Assembly (NCBI GenBank): GCA_937872615.1
Contig: CALMTT010000529.1
Location: 1 to 58,302 of the forward strand
Direction of reading: 5' to 3'
Source: an uncultured Verrucomicrobiaceae bacterium
Lineage (GTDB): Bacteria > Verrucomicrobiota > Verrucomicrobiia > Verrucomicrobiales > Verrucomicrobiaceae
DNA: 58,302 nucleotides
In this document: piece after piece, positions 24,786 to 33,526 of the stretch
Layout of the letters: each line of letters begins with the position of its first letter
Position numbering within the stretch: the stretch's first letter is position 1
Translations under genes and position numbers: made by a program
Notes under the pieces: generated by a model
What the model saw: only the letters and a program-made list of their open reading frames with translations
Told to the model about the DNA's origin: nothing
Databases searched by the model: none

Positions 24786-26528
24786 ATGCTCCGCACGCTC
24801 ATTTTCCTCGCTCTGGCCATCGCGGCTGGCGCTCAAACGGCCGATCAGGCCCTGCGCGATTTTTACCAGGAGTATCTCGAAGCCTCGCTGCCGCTGAGTC
24901 CCACCGGCGCGACGCGGCTTGGCGATCATCGCTTTGATTCGCAGCTCGATGATGTGTCGCCCGCAGGTCTCGAAAAGCGTCTCGCGCTCGCAAAACGCAC
25001 GCTGGAGGATCTGCCGAAGCGTGTGGCCTATGATCAGCTCACTCGCGATGGTCAGGTGGACTACGAGATGCTGCGCGATGGCTTGAAGCTCGAAATCTGG
25101 ACCGAGGAGCATGAGAAGCCCTGGCAGCGTGATCCGCGTGGTTACACCAGCATCGCCACCGATGGCGCATATGCGCTGCTCACACAGTCCACGCTGCCGA
25201 AGGAGCAAAACATCGCGAATGTCATCGCCCGTGTGAAGCAGGTGCCGGCGATGATCGCGCAGGCGCGGCTTTCGCTGAAAAATCCGACGCAGGTGCACAC
25301 CACCACCGCCATCACGCAGACACGCGGCGCGGTGATGCTTTATGAGCGCGACTTGCTCGACCTCGCGGGCGACACGCCGCGCAAAGCGGAGCTGGAAACC
25401 GCCTGCAAGGCCGCCGCGGAGGCCATGCGATCGCATTTGAACTACCTGCAACGCGAGCTGCTGCCCACTGCCACCGATGACTGGCGTGCGGGCAAGGAAC
25501 GCTTCGCGCAAAAGCTCGATCAGGTGCTCCAGGCAGGCATGAATGCCGATGAAGTGCTCGCACGTGCCGAGGCGGCCTTTGCCCAAACGAAGCGCGACAT
25601 GCTGCTCGTGTCCCGCCAGCTCTGGTCGAAGGCTTTTCCCGGTGAAACCGTGCCGCCCGATGATGAAGACGGGCGCCGCGAGACCATCGAGCGCGTCATC
25701 GACTGGGTGGGCAAGGATCACGGCTCACCCGACGGTCTCGTGAAGGACGCGAAGGCCACTGTGGCGGAGATCAGCGACTTCATCACGAAAAACGACATCC
25801 TCCAGATGCCGAAGCCGGACAACTGCCAGATCCTCGAGATGCCGGAGTTCCAGCGCGGCAACAGCATGGCTTTCCTCAATGCCGCGCCGGTGCTCGATCC
25901 GAAGGCGGACACCATTTACGCCATCAGCCCGCCGCCTGCCGACTGGCCGGTGGAGCGCGTGAAGAGCTTCCTCAGCGAATACAACCAGCGCATGCTCAAG
26001 ATCCTCACCATCCACGAGGCCTATCCCGGGCACTACGTGCAGCTCGTGTATGCGAATCGCAATCCCTCGATGATCCGCCGCGTGCAGGGCTCCGGCGTGT
26101 ATATCGAAGGCTGGGCCGTTTACACCGAGCAGATGCTCCTCGACCAAGGCTACGGCGGCGGCGACCTCGCGCTGCGGCTCATGCAGCTCAAATTTTTCCT
26201 CCGCGCCATCGCGAACACCATCCTCGATCACCAGATGCACTGCACCGGCATGACCGACGACGAAGCGCTCACCTTCCTCACGAAAGAAGCCTTCCAAGCC
26301 GAAGGCGAAGCCCGTCCGAAGATCACGCGTGCCAAACTCAGCTTCACCCAGCTCTCCACCTACTTCGCCGGTCGCGAGGCCCACATGCAAACACGCCGCG
26401 AGGTCCAGCGCGAGCTTGGCAAGGCCTTCCAACTCGGCCGCTATCACGAAGCCGTGCTCTCCACCGGCTCGATTCCGGTGAGGCATCTGAAGGAGCTGGT
26501 GATGGCGAGGTTGAAGGAGGCGAGGTGA
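24786..26528 (+). CDS. DUF885-family metallopeptidase-like protein (second of a tandem pair)
   Basis: A 580-residue protein with a signal peptide (LRTLIFLALAIAAGAQ). The catalytic motif is HEAYPGHYVQLVY, followed by VYIEGWAVYTEQML with the downstream glutamate. It shares the layout of the preceding gene but is clearly diverged, so the pair arose by old duplication or by acquisition of two family members. Both would be exported peptidases in one operon. Confidence 0.85.
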   Translation: MLRTLIFLALAIAAGAQTADQALRDFYQEYLEASLPLSPTGATRLGDHRFDSQLDDVSPAGLEKRLALAKRTLEDLPKRVAYDQLTRDGQVDYEMLRDGLKLEIWTEEHEKPWQRDPRGYTSIATDGAYALLTQSTLPKEQNIANVIARVKQVPAMIAQARLSLKNPTQVHTTTAITQTRGAVMLYERDLLDLAGDTPRKAELETACKAAAEAMRSHLNYLQRELLPTATDDWRAGKERFAQKLDQVLQAGMNADEVLARAEAAFAQTKRDMLLVSRQLWSKAFPGETVPPDDEDGRRETIERVIDWVGKDHGSPDGLVKDAKATVAEISDFITKNDILQMPKPDNCQILEMPEFQRGNSMAFLNAAPVLDPKADTIYAISPPPADWPVERVKSFLSEYNQRMLKILTIHEAYPGHYVQLVYANRNPSMIRRVQGSGVYIEGWAVYTEQMLLDQGYGGGDLALRLMQLKFFLRAIANTILDHQMHCTGMTDDEALTFLTKEAFQAEGEARPKITRAKLSFTQLSTYFAGREAHMQTRREVQRELGKAFQLGRYHEAVLSTGSIPVRHLKELVMARLKEAR

Positions 26529-26577
26529 TACGATCGCGAGGCCTTCTCACTTCCACCTTGCTCCTGCCATCTCGCTG

Positions 26578-28140
26578 ATGAAGGAACAGCGCATGGACCG
26601 CGATGATTTGCCGCTCGACCGCCGATTGAGGCAGGAGATTCTGTATGCGCGTGAGCGCGTGTATCGCTTCGGGCAAGCGACGCCGATGGAGCGCCTCATT
26701 TTGCCGGGAAACGAGCCGGGGCCGGAGATATGGGTGAAGCGCGAGGATCTCTCGCCCGTGAAGAGCTACAAATGGCGTGGCGCGTGCAATCGCATGGCGC
26801 AGCTCACGCCGGAGCAGCGCGAGCGCGGCGTGGTGACGGCCTCGGCGGGCAATCACGCGCAGGGCGTGGCTCTCGCGGCCAAAACGCTCGGCATTCGGGC
26901 TCGCATTCACATGCCGCGCTCGACCCCGAAAGTGAAACAAAACGCTGTGCGGCATCACGGCGGCGAGTGGGTGCAAATTGTGCTCACCGGCGACAGTTAC
27001 GACGAGGCGGTGCTCGCGGCTCGCGAGCATGAAAAGGCCGGCGGCGCGGTCTATGTGCATGCTTACGACGATCTCGCGGTGATGGCCGGACAGGGCACGC
27101 TGGCGGATGAAGTGGTGCTTTCCGGCCACGGGCCGTTCGACGCGGCGTTTTTGCAAATCGGCGGCGGCGGCATGGCCTCGGCCACGGCGGACTGGCTGAA
27201 AACCTACTGGCCCGGCATCGAAATCGTCGGTGTGGAAGGCATTGGGCAAGCGTCGATGAAGGCTGCCATCGAGAATGGCAAGCCAGTGGAGCTTCACGAC
27301 CTCGATATCTTCTGCGATGGCACCGCCGTGCGCAAAGCGGGCACGCTGCCCTTTGAAATCTGCCGCACGATGCTCAACCGCATCGCCACCGTGACGAACG
27401 CGGAGGTCAGCGCGGCCATCCGCGTGCTGTGGGAGAGCCTGCGCTGCATCTCCGAGCCCTCGGGCGCGATGGGACTCGCCGCTGTGCTCAAAGAACGCGC
27501 CGCACTCGCCGGCAAAAAAGTGCTCATCGTCATCACCGGCGCGAACATCGACTTTTTGCAGCTCGGCCTCATCGCGCAAAGCGAGGGCGCAGCCAGCACG
27601 GTGTCACGCACATTGCGCATCAACATCCCCGAGCGTCCCGGCGCGATGCTGTCGCTGCTCGATTCGTGTTTCGAGGGCCTGAACATCGCCGACTTCCAAT
27701 ACGGCCTGCATCATCCCGACGAGGCCTGGCCTGTCTTCACCGTCACGGCGGAAAGCGCCGAGAAACTCGCCGAACTTCCCGCTCGACTCGATGCAGGTGG
27801 CTTCCAGTGGCAGGACCTCAGCGGTGCCGTCGATGTGGCCTTCCGCGCCATCCCGCTGCGCGGCGATCTGCTCACGCATCCGCTTTTCCTGCGCCTCGAC
27901 TTCTACGAGCGCCCCGGCGCACTGCATGACTTCCTCTCCCGCCTCATCCGCGACCGCGCCAGCCTCTGCTACTTCAACTACCGCCAGTCCGGCGAACGCG
28001 TCGGCCGCGCCTTGATCGGCCTCACGTTTCAAGAAGCAGGTCAACGCAATACCTTCCTCTCGGATCTGCCTGAGCAAGGTGAAGGCTACCGCTCGTGCAA
28101 ACCCGTGGATACGGAGACGCTGGCGAGGATGACGGCTTGA
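26578..28140 (+). CDS. ilvA: Threonine ammonia-lyase, biosynthetic type
   Basis: A 520-residue PLP enzyme deaminating threonine to 2-oxobutanoate, the first step to isoleucine. PLP lysine 65 is in SYKWRGA, TASAGNHAQGVALAA follows, and IGGGGMAS is the phosphate-binding glycine loop. The C-terminal third has two ACT-like regulatory repeats (NIPERPGAMLSLLDSC and LDFYERPGALHDFLSRL), so feedback control by isoleucine/valine is expected. A second ATG at 26593 is preceded by AAGGA at good spacing and may be the real start (515 residues). ilvD, a later step of the same pathway, is at 44648, not adjacent. Confidence 0.93.
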   Translation: MKEQRMDRDDLPLDRRLRQEILYARERVYRFGQATPMERLILPGNEPGPEIWVKREDLSPVKSYKWRGACNRMAQLTPEQRERGVVTASAGNHAQGVALAAKTLGIRARIHMPRSTPKVKQNAVRHHGGEWVQIVLTGDSYDEAVLAAREHEKAGGAVYVHAYDDLAVMAGQGTLADEVVLSGHGPFDAAFLQIGGGGMASATADWLKTYWPGIEIVGVEGIGQASMKAAIENGKPVELHDLDIFCDGTAVRKAGTLPFEICRTMLNRIATVTNAEVSAAIRVLWESLRCISEPSGAMGLAAVLKERAALAGKKVLIVITGANIDFLQLGLIAQSEGAASTVSRTLRINIPERPGAMLSLLDSCFEGLNIADFQYGLHHPDEAWPVFTVTAESAEKLAELPARLDAGGFQWQDLSGAVDVAFRAIPLRGDLLTHPLFLRLDFYERPGALHDFLSRLIRDRASLCYFNYRQSGERVGRALIGLTFQEAGQRNTFLSDLPEQGEGYRSCKPVDTETLARMTA

Positions 28141-28195
28141 TGATGGACATCTGATTTTACCAGCAAGCATGGTCAGGCAGCCTCGTTGACTCGCC

Positions 28196-29071
28196 ATGCT
28201 CTCTTTGAAGCTCTTTCTTCCTCTCTTCGCCACGTCGTCTGTTTTGGCTCAAACACCTGCGCCAAAGCCCAAGACGGCCAATGACTACGTCGCGCAGCTC
28301 GTGGCGAAGCTCTCGCCGACGCGGAAGATCGTTTACAAGAAGGTCGCTGATCGGGAACTGAGCCTGCATGTGTTCCAGCCGGAGGGTTGGAAGGCCGGTG
28401 ACAAGCGCGTCTGCTACGTCACCATCCACGGCGGCGGCTGGACGGGCATGGGACCCGAGCGCATGTATGCGTTTGCCGATCATTTCGCGAAACTCGGCCT
28501 CGTTTCGATCAGCGTGCAGTATCGGCTGGCCAGCGCGAAGACGAACACGACTGTCTTCGACTGCGTGAAGGACGTGCGCTCCGCGATTCGCTATGTGCGG
28601 TCTCATGCGGACCAACTCGGCATCGATCCCGGCCAGATCATCGTCAGCGGCGGCTCCGCGGGTGGTCATCTCGCCGCCTCGACGGCGATGTTCGATTTCA
28701 ACGAAGACAGCGACGACCTCAAGATCTCGCCCGTGCCGAGTGCGCTCGTCTTGCTCTTTCCGGTGATCGACACCTCCGCCGAAGGCTACGGAAACGCCAA
28801 GATCGGCGAGCGCTGGAAGGAACTCTCGCCCGCCCACAACGTCCGCCCCGGCCTGCCGCCCACGATTACCTTCCACGGCACCGCCGACCCGACGACGCCC
28901 TTCAAAGGCGCTCAAATCTTCCACGATGCCATGCTCAAAGCCGGCAACCGCAGCGAACTCGTCATCCACGAAGGCGGCGACCACGGCTACCTCATGCGCA
29001 CCCAGCCTCTCTTCGACGAGTGCCTCGCCAAAACAGACGCGTTTCTGAAATCGCTCAACCTGCTGCCATGA
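28196..29071 (+). CDS. Secreted alpha/beta-hydrolase, esterase/lipase (HSL-like)
   Basis: A 291-residue protein with a signal peptide (LSLKLFLPLFATSSVLAQ). The oxyanion-hole motif is IHGGGWTGMG and the nucleophile elbow is VSGGSAGGHLAAS. The acid and histidine lie in FHGTADPTTPF and HEGGDHGYLM. This is the BD-FAE/hormone-sensitive-lipase-like family seen beside glycan-degrading genes, where members often remove acetyl or feruloyl groups. The link to carbohydrate esters is an inference. Confidence 0.85.
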   Translation: MLSLKLFLPLFATSSVLAQTPAPKPKTANDYVAQLVAKLSPTRKIVYKKVADRELSLHVFQPEGWKAGDKRVCYVTIHGGGWTGMGPERMYAFADHFAKLGLVSISVQYRLASAKTNTTVFDCVKDVRSAIRYVRSHADQLGIDPGQIIVSGGSAGGHLAASTAMFDFNEDSDDLKISPVPSALVLLFPVIDTSAEGYGNAKIGERWKELSPAHNVRPGLPPTITFHGTADPTTPFKGAQIFHDAMLKAGNRSELVIHEGGDHGYLMRTQPLFDECLAKTDAFLKSLNLLP

Positions 29072-29128
29072 ACCTCCTTCGTGGCAGATTCGAGTGGCAA
29101 AAGACACCTCTAGGCCTACCCTCGCCGC

Positions 29129-29356
29129 ATGACAGAATCTGAACGAGCCGACATGAAGCGCTGGGTGCAGACCTGGGTCCAAGCTGGCCCCGAACTGCAA
29201 AAAGTCCGCGATGCCGACATCCGTGCTGCGGACACGGCAAGCATGATCGAGTGCACCATCGGTCTGTTTCGTGACGCGGTGAAAAACTTCCCTCCCAAGC
29301 CCACTTCGGGCCTGATCGAGCAGCAGCGGTGGTTTATGAAAATGCGTGAAGCATGA
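29129..29356 (+). CDS. Small hypothetical protein coupled to a nucleotidyltransferase-like gene
   Basis: A 75-residue, mainly helical protein: MTESERADMKRWVQTW, a helical centre, then PPKPTSGLIEQQRWFMKM. No catalytic motif is visible and I do not recognise a named family. Its stop overlaps the start of the next gene in an ATGA junction, so the two are translated together. The size and coupling suggest a small partner, possibly an antitoxin, of the following protein; this is an inference from layout. Confidence 0.6.
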   Translation: MTESERADMKRWVQTWVQAGPELQKVRDADIRAADTASMIECTIGLFRDAVKNFPPKPTSGLIEQQRWFMKMREA

Positions 29357-29937
29357 AAGACCTCGTCGAACAGGCTGCCGAACTTCAGGCGCTGCTTGAA
29401 AAGCAGGGGTGGCGCTTCTGTTTCATCGGCGGGATCGCCATCCAACGGTGGAGCGAGCCGAGGCTGACGAAGGACATGGACATCACGCTGCTGACCGGTT
29501 TTGGAAACGAGGAGCCTTTCATCGACTTTCTCCTTCAGCACTTTGAATCCCGCATCAGTGACGCACGCGCCTTTGCGCTGCAAAACCGCATTCTTTTGCT
29601 CAAAACAGCCGAAGGCACGGGGATCGATGTGGCACTTGGAGGCCTGCCATTTGAAGAAGAGGCAGTCCGTCGCTCCAAGCTGCTCGAATACGCTCCTGGC
29701 ATCTCCCTGCGCACTTGCAGCGCTGAAGACCTCCTCGTCATGAAGGCGTTCGCCAGCCGTCCGCTGGACTGGAATGACGTGCGTGGCATTCTCGTGCGGC
29801 AGGGCACGAAGAAACTCGACTGGCCCTACATCCGCTGTCAGTTGCAGCCGCTCTGCGAGCTCAAAGATGCGCCAGAGATCATGACGCAGCTTGAGAAAAT
29901 GCACCGCGAAGTAGCGGCCAGCGAGCCTGCCGCCTGA
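29353..29937 (+). CDS. Nucleotidyltransferase-fold protein (AbiEii/MNT-like)
   Basis: A 194-residue protein. CFIGGIAIQRWSEPRLTKDMDIT contains the GG..W...R.T.D.D pattern of minimal nucleotidyltransferases and AbiEii-type toxins; GTGIDVALGGLPFE supplies the third acidic residue. The C-terminal part (EDLLVMKAFASRPLDWNDVRG) has the lysine and helix usual in the AbiEii/UGNT group. Such proteins transfer nucleotides to tRNA or proteins and often form two-gene toxin-antitoxin modules. Target unknown. Confidence 0.68.
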   Translation: MKDLVEQAAELQALLEKQGWRFCFIGGIAIQRWSEPRLTKDMDITLLTGFGNEEPFIDFLLQHFESRISDARAFALQNRILLLKTAEGTGIDVALGGLPFEEEAVRRSKLLEYAPGISLRTCSAEDLLVMKAFASRPLDWNDVRGILVRQGTKKLDWPYIRCQLQPLCELKDAPEIMTQLEKMHREVAASEPAA

Positions 29938-29979
29938 TATTGCCCGTAAGCCAGCTGACAGTTCAGCGTTGGACGAGGC

Positions 29980-32900
29980 ATGACACTTTCGACTCGGCTT
30001 TCCGCCTTTCTCTTCTTCCTGGCTCCGATGGCGGTTTGTCGTGCTGGCACCTTGCCTGTCGTCGATCTCTCACAAGACGCGGAGCGGCACGTTGTCATCG
30101 CCCAGGGCACGGAGAAGGTCTATCAGGGGCATCCGACGACGCTTTTGATGCCGGATGGCAAGGCGATGTTCTGCGTGTGGACGCATGGTCACGGGGGCAC
30201 GGCGGGGCCGTTGAAGCGCAGCGACGATGGCGGCAAAACGTGGAGCGAGGAGCTGCCGGTGCCGGAGAATTGGTGGAAGGTGAAAAACTGCCCCGCGATC
30301 TATCGCCTCACCGATCCGCAGGGCGTGGCGAGGCTCGTCGTCTATGCCGGACAAGGCCCCGATGGCACGATGCAGCAGTCGGTTTCGACCGATGAAGGCA
30401 AAACATGGTCGCCGATGCAGAGCAACGGCCTCGTGTGTGTGATGCCGTTTTGCACGATCATGCCGGTGGAAGGTGGAAAGAAGCTCATCGGCCTGTCCAA
30501 CATCCGCCGGCCTGGCGAGACGAAGGACACGAAGTCGAACGTCGTCACCCAGAGCGAATCGACCGATGGCGGGCTGACGTGGAGCCCGTGGCGCATCCTC
30601 ATCGATCTGGGTGATTTGAAGCCCTGCGAGCCAGAGGTGGTGCGCTCGCCCGATGGCAAGCAACTGCTCTGCCTGATGCGCGAAAACATCCGCACCGAGC
30701 CGGCGCACTTCATCACGAGCGATGACGAGGGCAAGACGTGGTCGGAGGTGAAAGCGCTGCCGCCGGGGTTGCATGGTGACCGGCACAAGGCGGTGTATGC
30801 AAAAGACGGCCGGCTTGTCGTCTGCTTCCGCGACATGGGCAAGGACAGCCCCACGCGCACGCATTTCGTCGCTTGGGTCGGTCGTTATGAGGACATCATC
30901 AGCGGCAGAGACGGCGAATACAAAATCAAGCTGCTCCACAGCCACAAAGGCAGCGATTGCGGCTATCCCGGCCTCGAACTGCTGCCCGACGGCACTTTCG
31001 TCGCCACGACCTACATCAAGTATCGAGCTGGCACGGAGCAAAACTCCGTCGTGAGCACACGCTTCACCTTGGAGGAAGTGACACAGACACTCCTGTCTGT
31101 GGGTGGCATGAAGTTTGAGCAGACAGGAGTGTCTGCATCACGGGCCGCTGGCATCGTGCTCGATGACGATGCGGCGAAATACACCGGCGCATGGAAAGTC
31201 AGCGAAAAGCTCACACCGCTCGTCGGTTCAGCGTATCGGCACGATGATCGCGCGAAGAAGTCGGCCGCAGTGGCGACGTTCACGCCGGAGATTCCTGCCG
31301 ATGGCAAATACGAGGTGCGCTTGCTCTACCTGCATGCCTCGAACCGTGCTCAAAAGGCTCAGATCACCATCCGCAGTGCCAATGGCGAAAAGGTCGTCGA
31401 GCTGAATCAGCGCCTCGACTGCCTGGAGGATGGCATTCCGCGTTCGTTGGGCGTGTTTGCCTTCACGAAGGGCAAATCGGGCCGCATCGAAATCTCGAAC
31501 GCGGGCGCGGATGGCTATGTGGCGGTCGATGGTCTGCAAATCGTGCCGGAGGCCGAGGCCATCGCCGAGCGTAACACGCGTGCGGACGCCGGATTTCCCG
31601 TCAAGACGAGCGCGGAGGCCAATCCGGTCGTCATTCCGCCGCCGATGCTTTTGAAGAGCGCCGCGAATCCGCAGGAAGTGGATGGCAAGTCGTATGACCT
31701 CGTCGTCATCGGCGGCACACCGGGCGGGATCGCCTGCGCGGTGCGTGCGGCACGCGAGGGCCTCAGCGTGCTGCTCGTGAATCACACGCAGCATCTCGGC
31801 GGCTTCGTCACCAGCGGTGCGGGCGGTTGGGAGGCACCGTATGATGGCCTGCGCTCGCCGATCTATAGCGAGATGCTCACCGGCGCGGCGCAGTATTACG
31901 CGAAGACCTATGGCGAAGGCTCGCCGCAGCACATCGCATCCATGCCGAGCAAAACGAGCCGTGCGCACATTGATCGTCCGAAGGTCGAGCCGCGCATCGC
32001 GGAGATGCTTTTCAATCAGATGGTCGAAAAGGAGAAGACACTGACCGTGCTGCTCGGTCACATCGTCACGAAAGCGGAGCGCGACGGCGCTTTGCTCCAA
32101 AGCGTGACGTTGAAGCCGATGCATGGCGGGAAAGCGATCACTGTGAGCGGCCAGATCTTTGCCGATGGCATGTATGAAGGCGATTTGATGGCCGTGGCGG
32201 GTGTGAAGACGCAAATCGGCCGCGAATCCCGTGCGCAATACGGCGAGAAGCATGCGGGCGTGATTTACACTCAGGAGCGCCACAAGGAACCGGGCCAGCG
32301 CGGCTTTCCCAAGGCCGCCGACGAAGGCACGCTTAACATTCGCTACAACAGCCACGCCACCGCCGACATCGTCGAAGGTCCGCAAAGCGGCGAGGCGGAC
32401 AGCAGCGTGATGGCTTACAACTACCGCCTCATCCTCACGCGTGATCCGGCGAACCAAATCATGCTGTCGAAGCCCGCGAACTTCGATCCCGCCATCGCGA
32501 AGCAAGCCATCGGCGGCGGTTTCGTGCCAAACCTGCCGAACAAGAAGGTCGCGTGGAATGGTGGTCGCCTCATCGGCCCGCAAAACGAGTATCCCGCCGC
32601 CGATTGGCCGACGCGTGAAGCCATTTCGAAGCGCTATCTCGACGCCATGCTCATGCGCCTGTGGTGGGTGCAGAACGATCCCGAGGCGCCGGAGAAGGAT
32701 CGCAAGCAGTTCGCTGGTTACGCCCTCGCCGCCGATGAATTTCCCGACAACGGCCACGCGCCCTACGAGATCTACGTCCGCGAGGCGCGGCGACTCGTCG
32801 GACGCTATGTTTTCAAAGAGCAGGATAACGTCATCGCCGAAGGCATCGCCCGCACGCCCATCCACGCCGACAGCATCGCCATGACCGACTGGCCGGTCGA

Positions 32901-33504
32901 TTCGGTCGCCTGCCTGTCGCGCAAAGCGCCCGGCGGCAACACTGACGGCATCCTCTTCCTCGGCGAAGAATCGCGCCCCGCGCAGGTGCCGTATCGCAGC
33001 ATCCTCGCGAACGAGATCGACAACCTCCTCGTCCCCGTCGCCATCAGCGCCTCTCACGTCGGCTGGGGCAGCATCCGCCTCGAACCCGTCTGGATGCAGC
33101 TCGGCGAAAGCGCCGGTTTCGCCGCTGCGCTGTCGGTGAAGAGCCAAACAACACCCGCCAAGCTCCCTGCCGACACCTTGATCCGCAAACTTGCCGCGAG
33201 CCGCGTGATGATCAGCTTCTTCAACGACGTGGATGTGACCAGCGATGATCCCCAAGTCGCCGCCGCGCAGTTTTTCGGCACCCGAGGCTTCTTCGCCAGC
33301 TACGACGCTAAACTCGATGAACCGCTCACCGAAGCGGTGAGGGCCGTGTGGCAGGACGGCTTCGAAAAACTCCAAAAAGGCACCCTGGAGCCGATGCAGC
33401 TCGCGAAGGTGGTTTATGCGGCGGAAACAAGTGTTGCCTCAAAGACGAAGGATACTCGCGGCGCGGTTCTGCTGACGATGTGGAAGCAACTCAATGCTCA
33501 GTGA
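29980..33504 (+). CDS. Fusion: sialidase-like beta-propeller, golvesin/xanthan lyase-like domain and FAD-dependent oxidoreductase
   Basis: A 1174-residue secreted protein (signal: MTLSTRLSAFLFFLAPMAVC). Residues about 30-365 are a BNR sialidase-like propeller with Asp-box repeats (SDDGGKTW, STDEGKTW, STDGGLTW, SDDEGKTW). About 385-520 resemble a golvesin/xanthan lyase CBM-like domain (YTGAWKVSE, VAVDGLQIVPE). About 565-1160 are a complete FAD-dependent oxidoreductase (LVVIGGTPGGIACAVRAARE, HLGGFVTSGAGG, IFADGMYEGDLMAVAG) closely related to the separate gene at 36384. The first linker contains an in-frame palindromic element (31076-31141). It heads a five-gene co-directional cluster. Confidence 0.87.
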   Translation: MTLSTRLSAFLFFLAPMAVCRAGTLPVVDLSQDAERHVVIAQGTEKVYQGHPTTLLMPDGKAMFCVWTHGHGGTAGPLKRSDDGGKTWSEELPVPENWWKVKNCPAIYRLTDPQGVARLVVYAGQGPDGTMQQSVSTDEGKTWSPMQSNGLVCVMPFCTIMPVEGGKKLIGLSNIRRPGETKDTKSNVVTQSESTDGGLTWSPWRILIDLGDLKPCEPEVVRSPDGKQLLCLMRENIRTEPAHFITSDDEGKTWSEVKALPPGLHGDRHKAVYAKDGRLVVCFRDMGKDSPTRTHFVAWVGRYEDIISGRDGEYKIKLLHSHKGSDCGYPGLELLPDGTFVATTYIKYRAGTEQNSVVSTRFTLEEVTQTLLSVGGMKFEQTGVSASRAAGIVLDDDAAKYTGAWKVSEKLTPLVGSAYRHDDRAKKSAAVATFTPEIPADGKYEVRLLYLHASNRAQKAQITIRSANGEKVVELNQRLDCLEDGIPRSLGVFAFTKGKSGRIEISNAGADGYVAVDGLQIVPEAEAIAERNTRADAGFPVKTSAEANPVVIPPPMLLKSAANPQEVDGKSYDLVVIGGTPGGIACAVRAAREGLSVLLVNHTQHLGGFVTSGAGGWEAPYDGLRSPIYSEMLTGAAQYYAKTYGEGSPQHIASMPSKTSRAHIDRPKVEPRIAEMLFNQMVEKEKTLTVLLGHIVTKAERDGALLQSVTLKPMHGGKAITVSGQIFADGMYEGDLMAVAGVKTQIGRESRAQYGEKHAGVIYTQERHKEPGQRGFPKAADEGTLNIRYNSHATADIVEGPQSGEADSSVMAYNYRLILTRDPANQIMLSKPANFDPAIAKQAIGGGFVPNLPNKKVAWNGGRLIGPQNEYPAADWPTREAISKRYLDAMLMRLWWVQNDPEAPEKDRKQFAGYALAADEFPDNGHAPYEIYVREARRLVGRYVFKEQDNVIAEGIARTPIHADSIAMTDWPVDSVACLSRKAPGGNTDGILFLGEESRPAQVPYRSILANEIDNLLVPVAISASHVGWGSIRLEPVWMQLGESAGFAAALSVKSQTTPAKLPADTLIRKLAASRVMISFFNDVDVTSDDPQVAAAQFFGTRGFFASYDAKLDEPLTEAVRAVWQDGFEKLQKGTLEPMQLAKVVYAAETSVASKTKDTRGAVLLTMWKQLNAQ
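31076..31141. repeat. 66-bp palindromic element inside the sialidase-FAD fusion gene (element A3)
   Basis: Two perfect hairpins of 6 bp: CAGACA/TGTCTG with loop CTCC (31085-31100), and CAGACA/TGTCTG with loop GGAG (31119-31134). The two 16-bp blocks are exact inverse complements, and the outer ends AAGTGA and TCAC match elements A1 and A2. It lies in the linker after the sialidase propeller and adds about 22 residues without breaking the frame, though in a different reading phase from A1 and A2. Confidence 0.83.
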
Positions 33505-33526
33505 ACGACCCAGCCGGCCAACACTC

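Noticed and set aside
31228..33375. A 715-codon minus-strand open frame opposite the FAD part of the fusion gene
   Set aside because: Same composition effect; no start context or motifs, and the plus-strand FAD domain is unambiguous.
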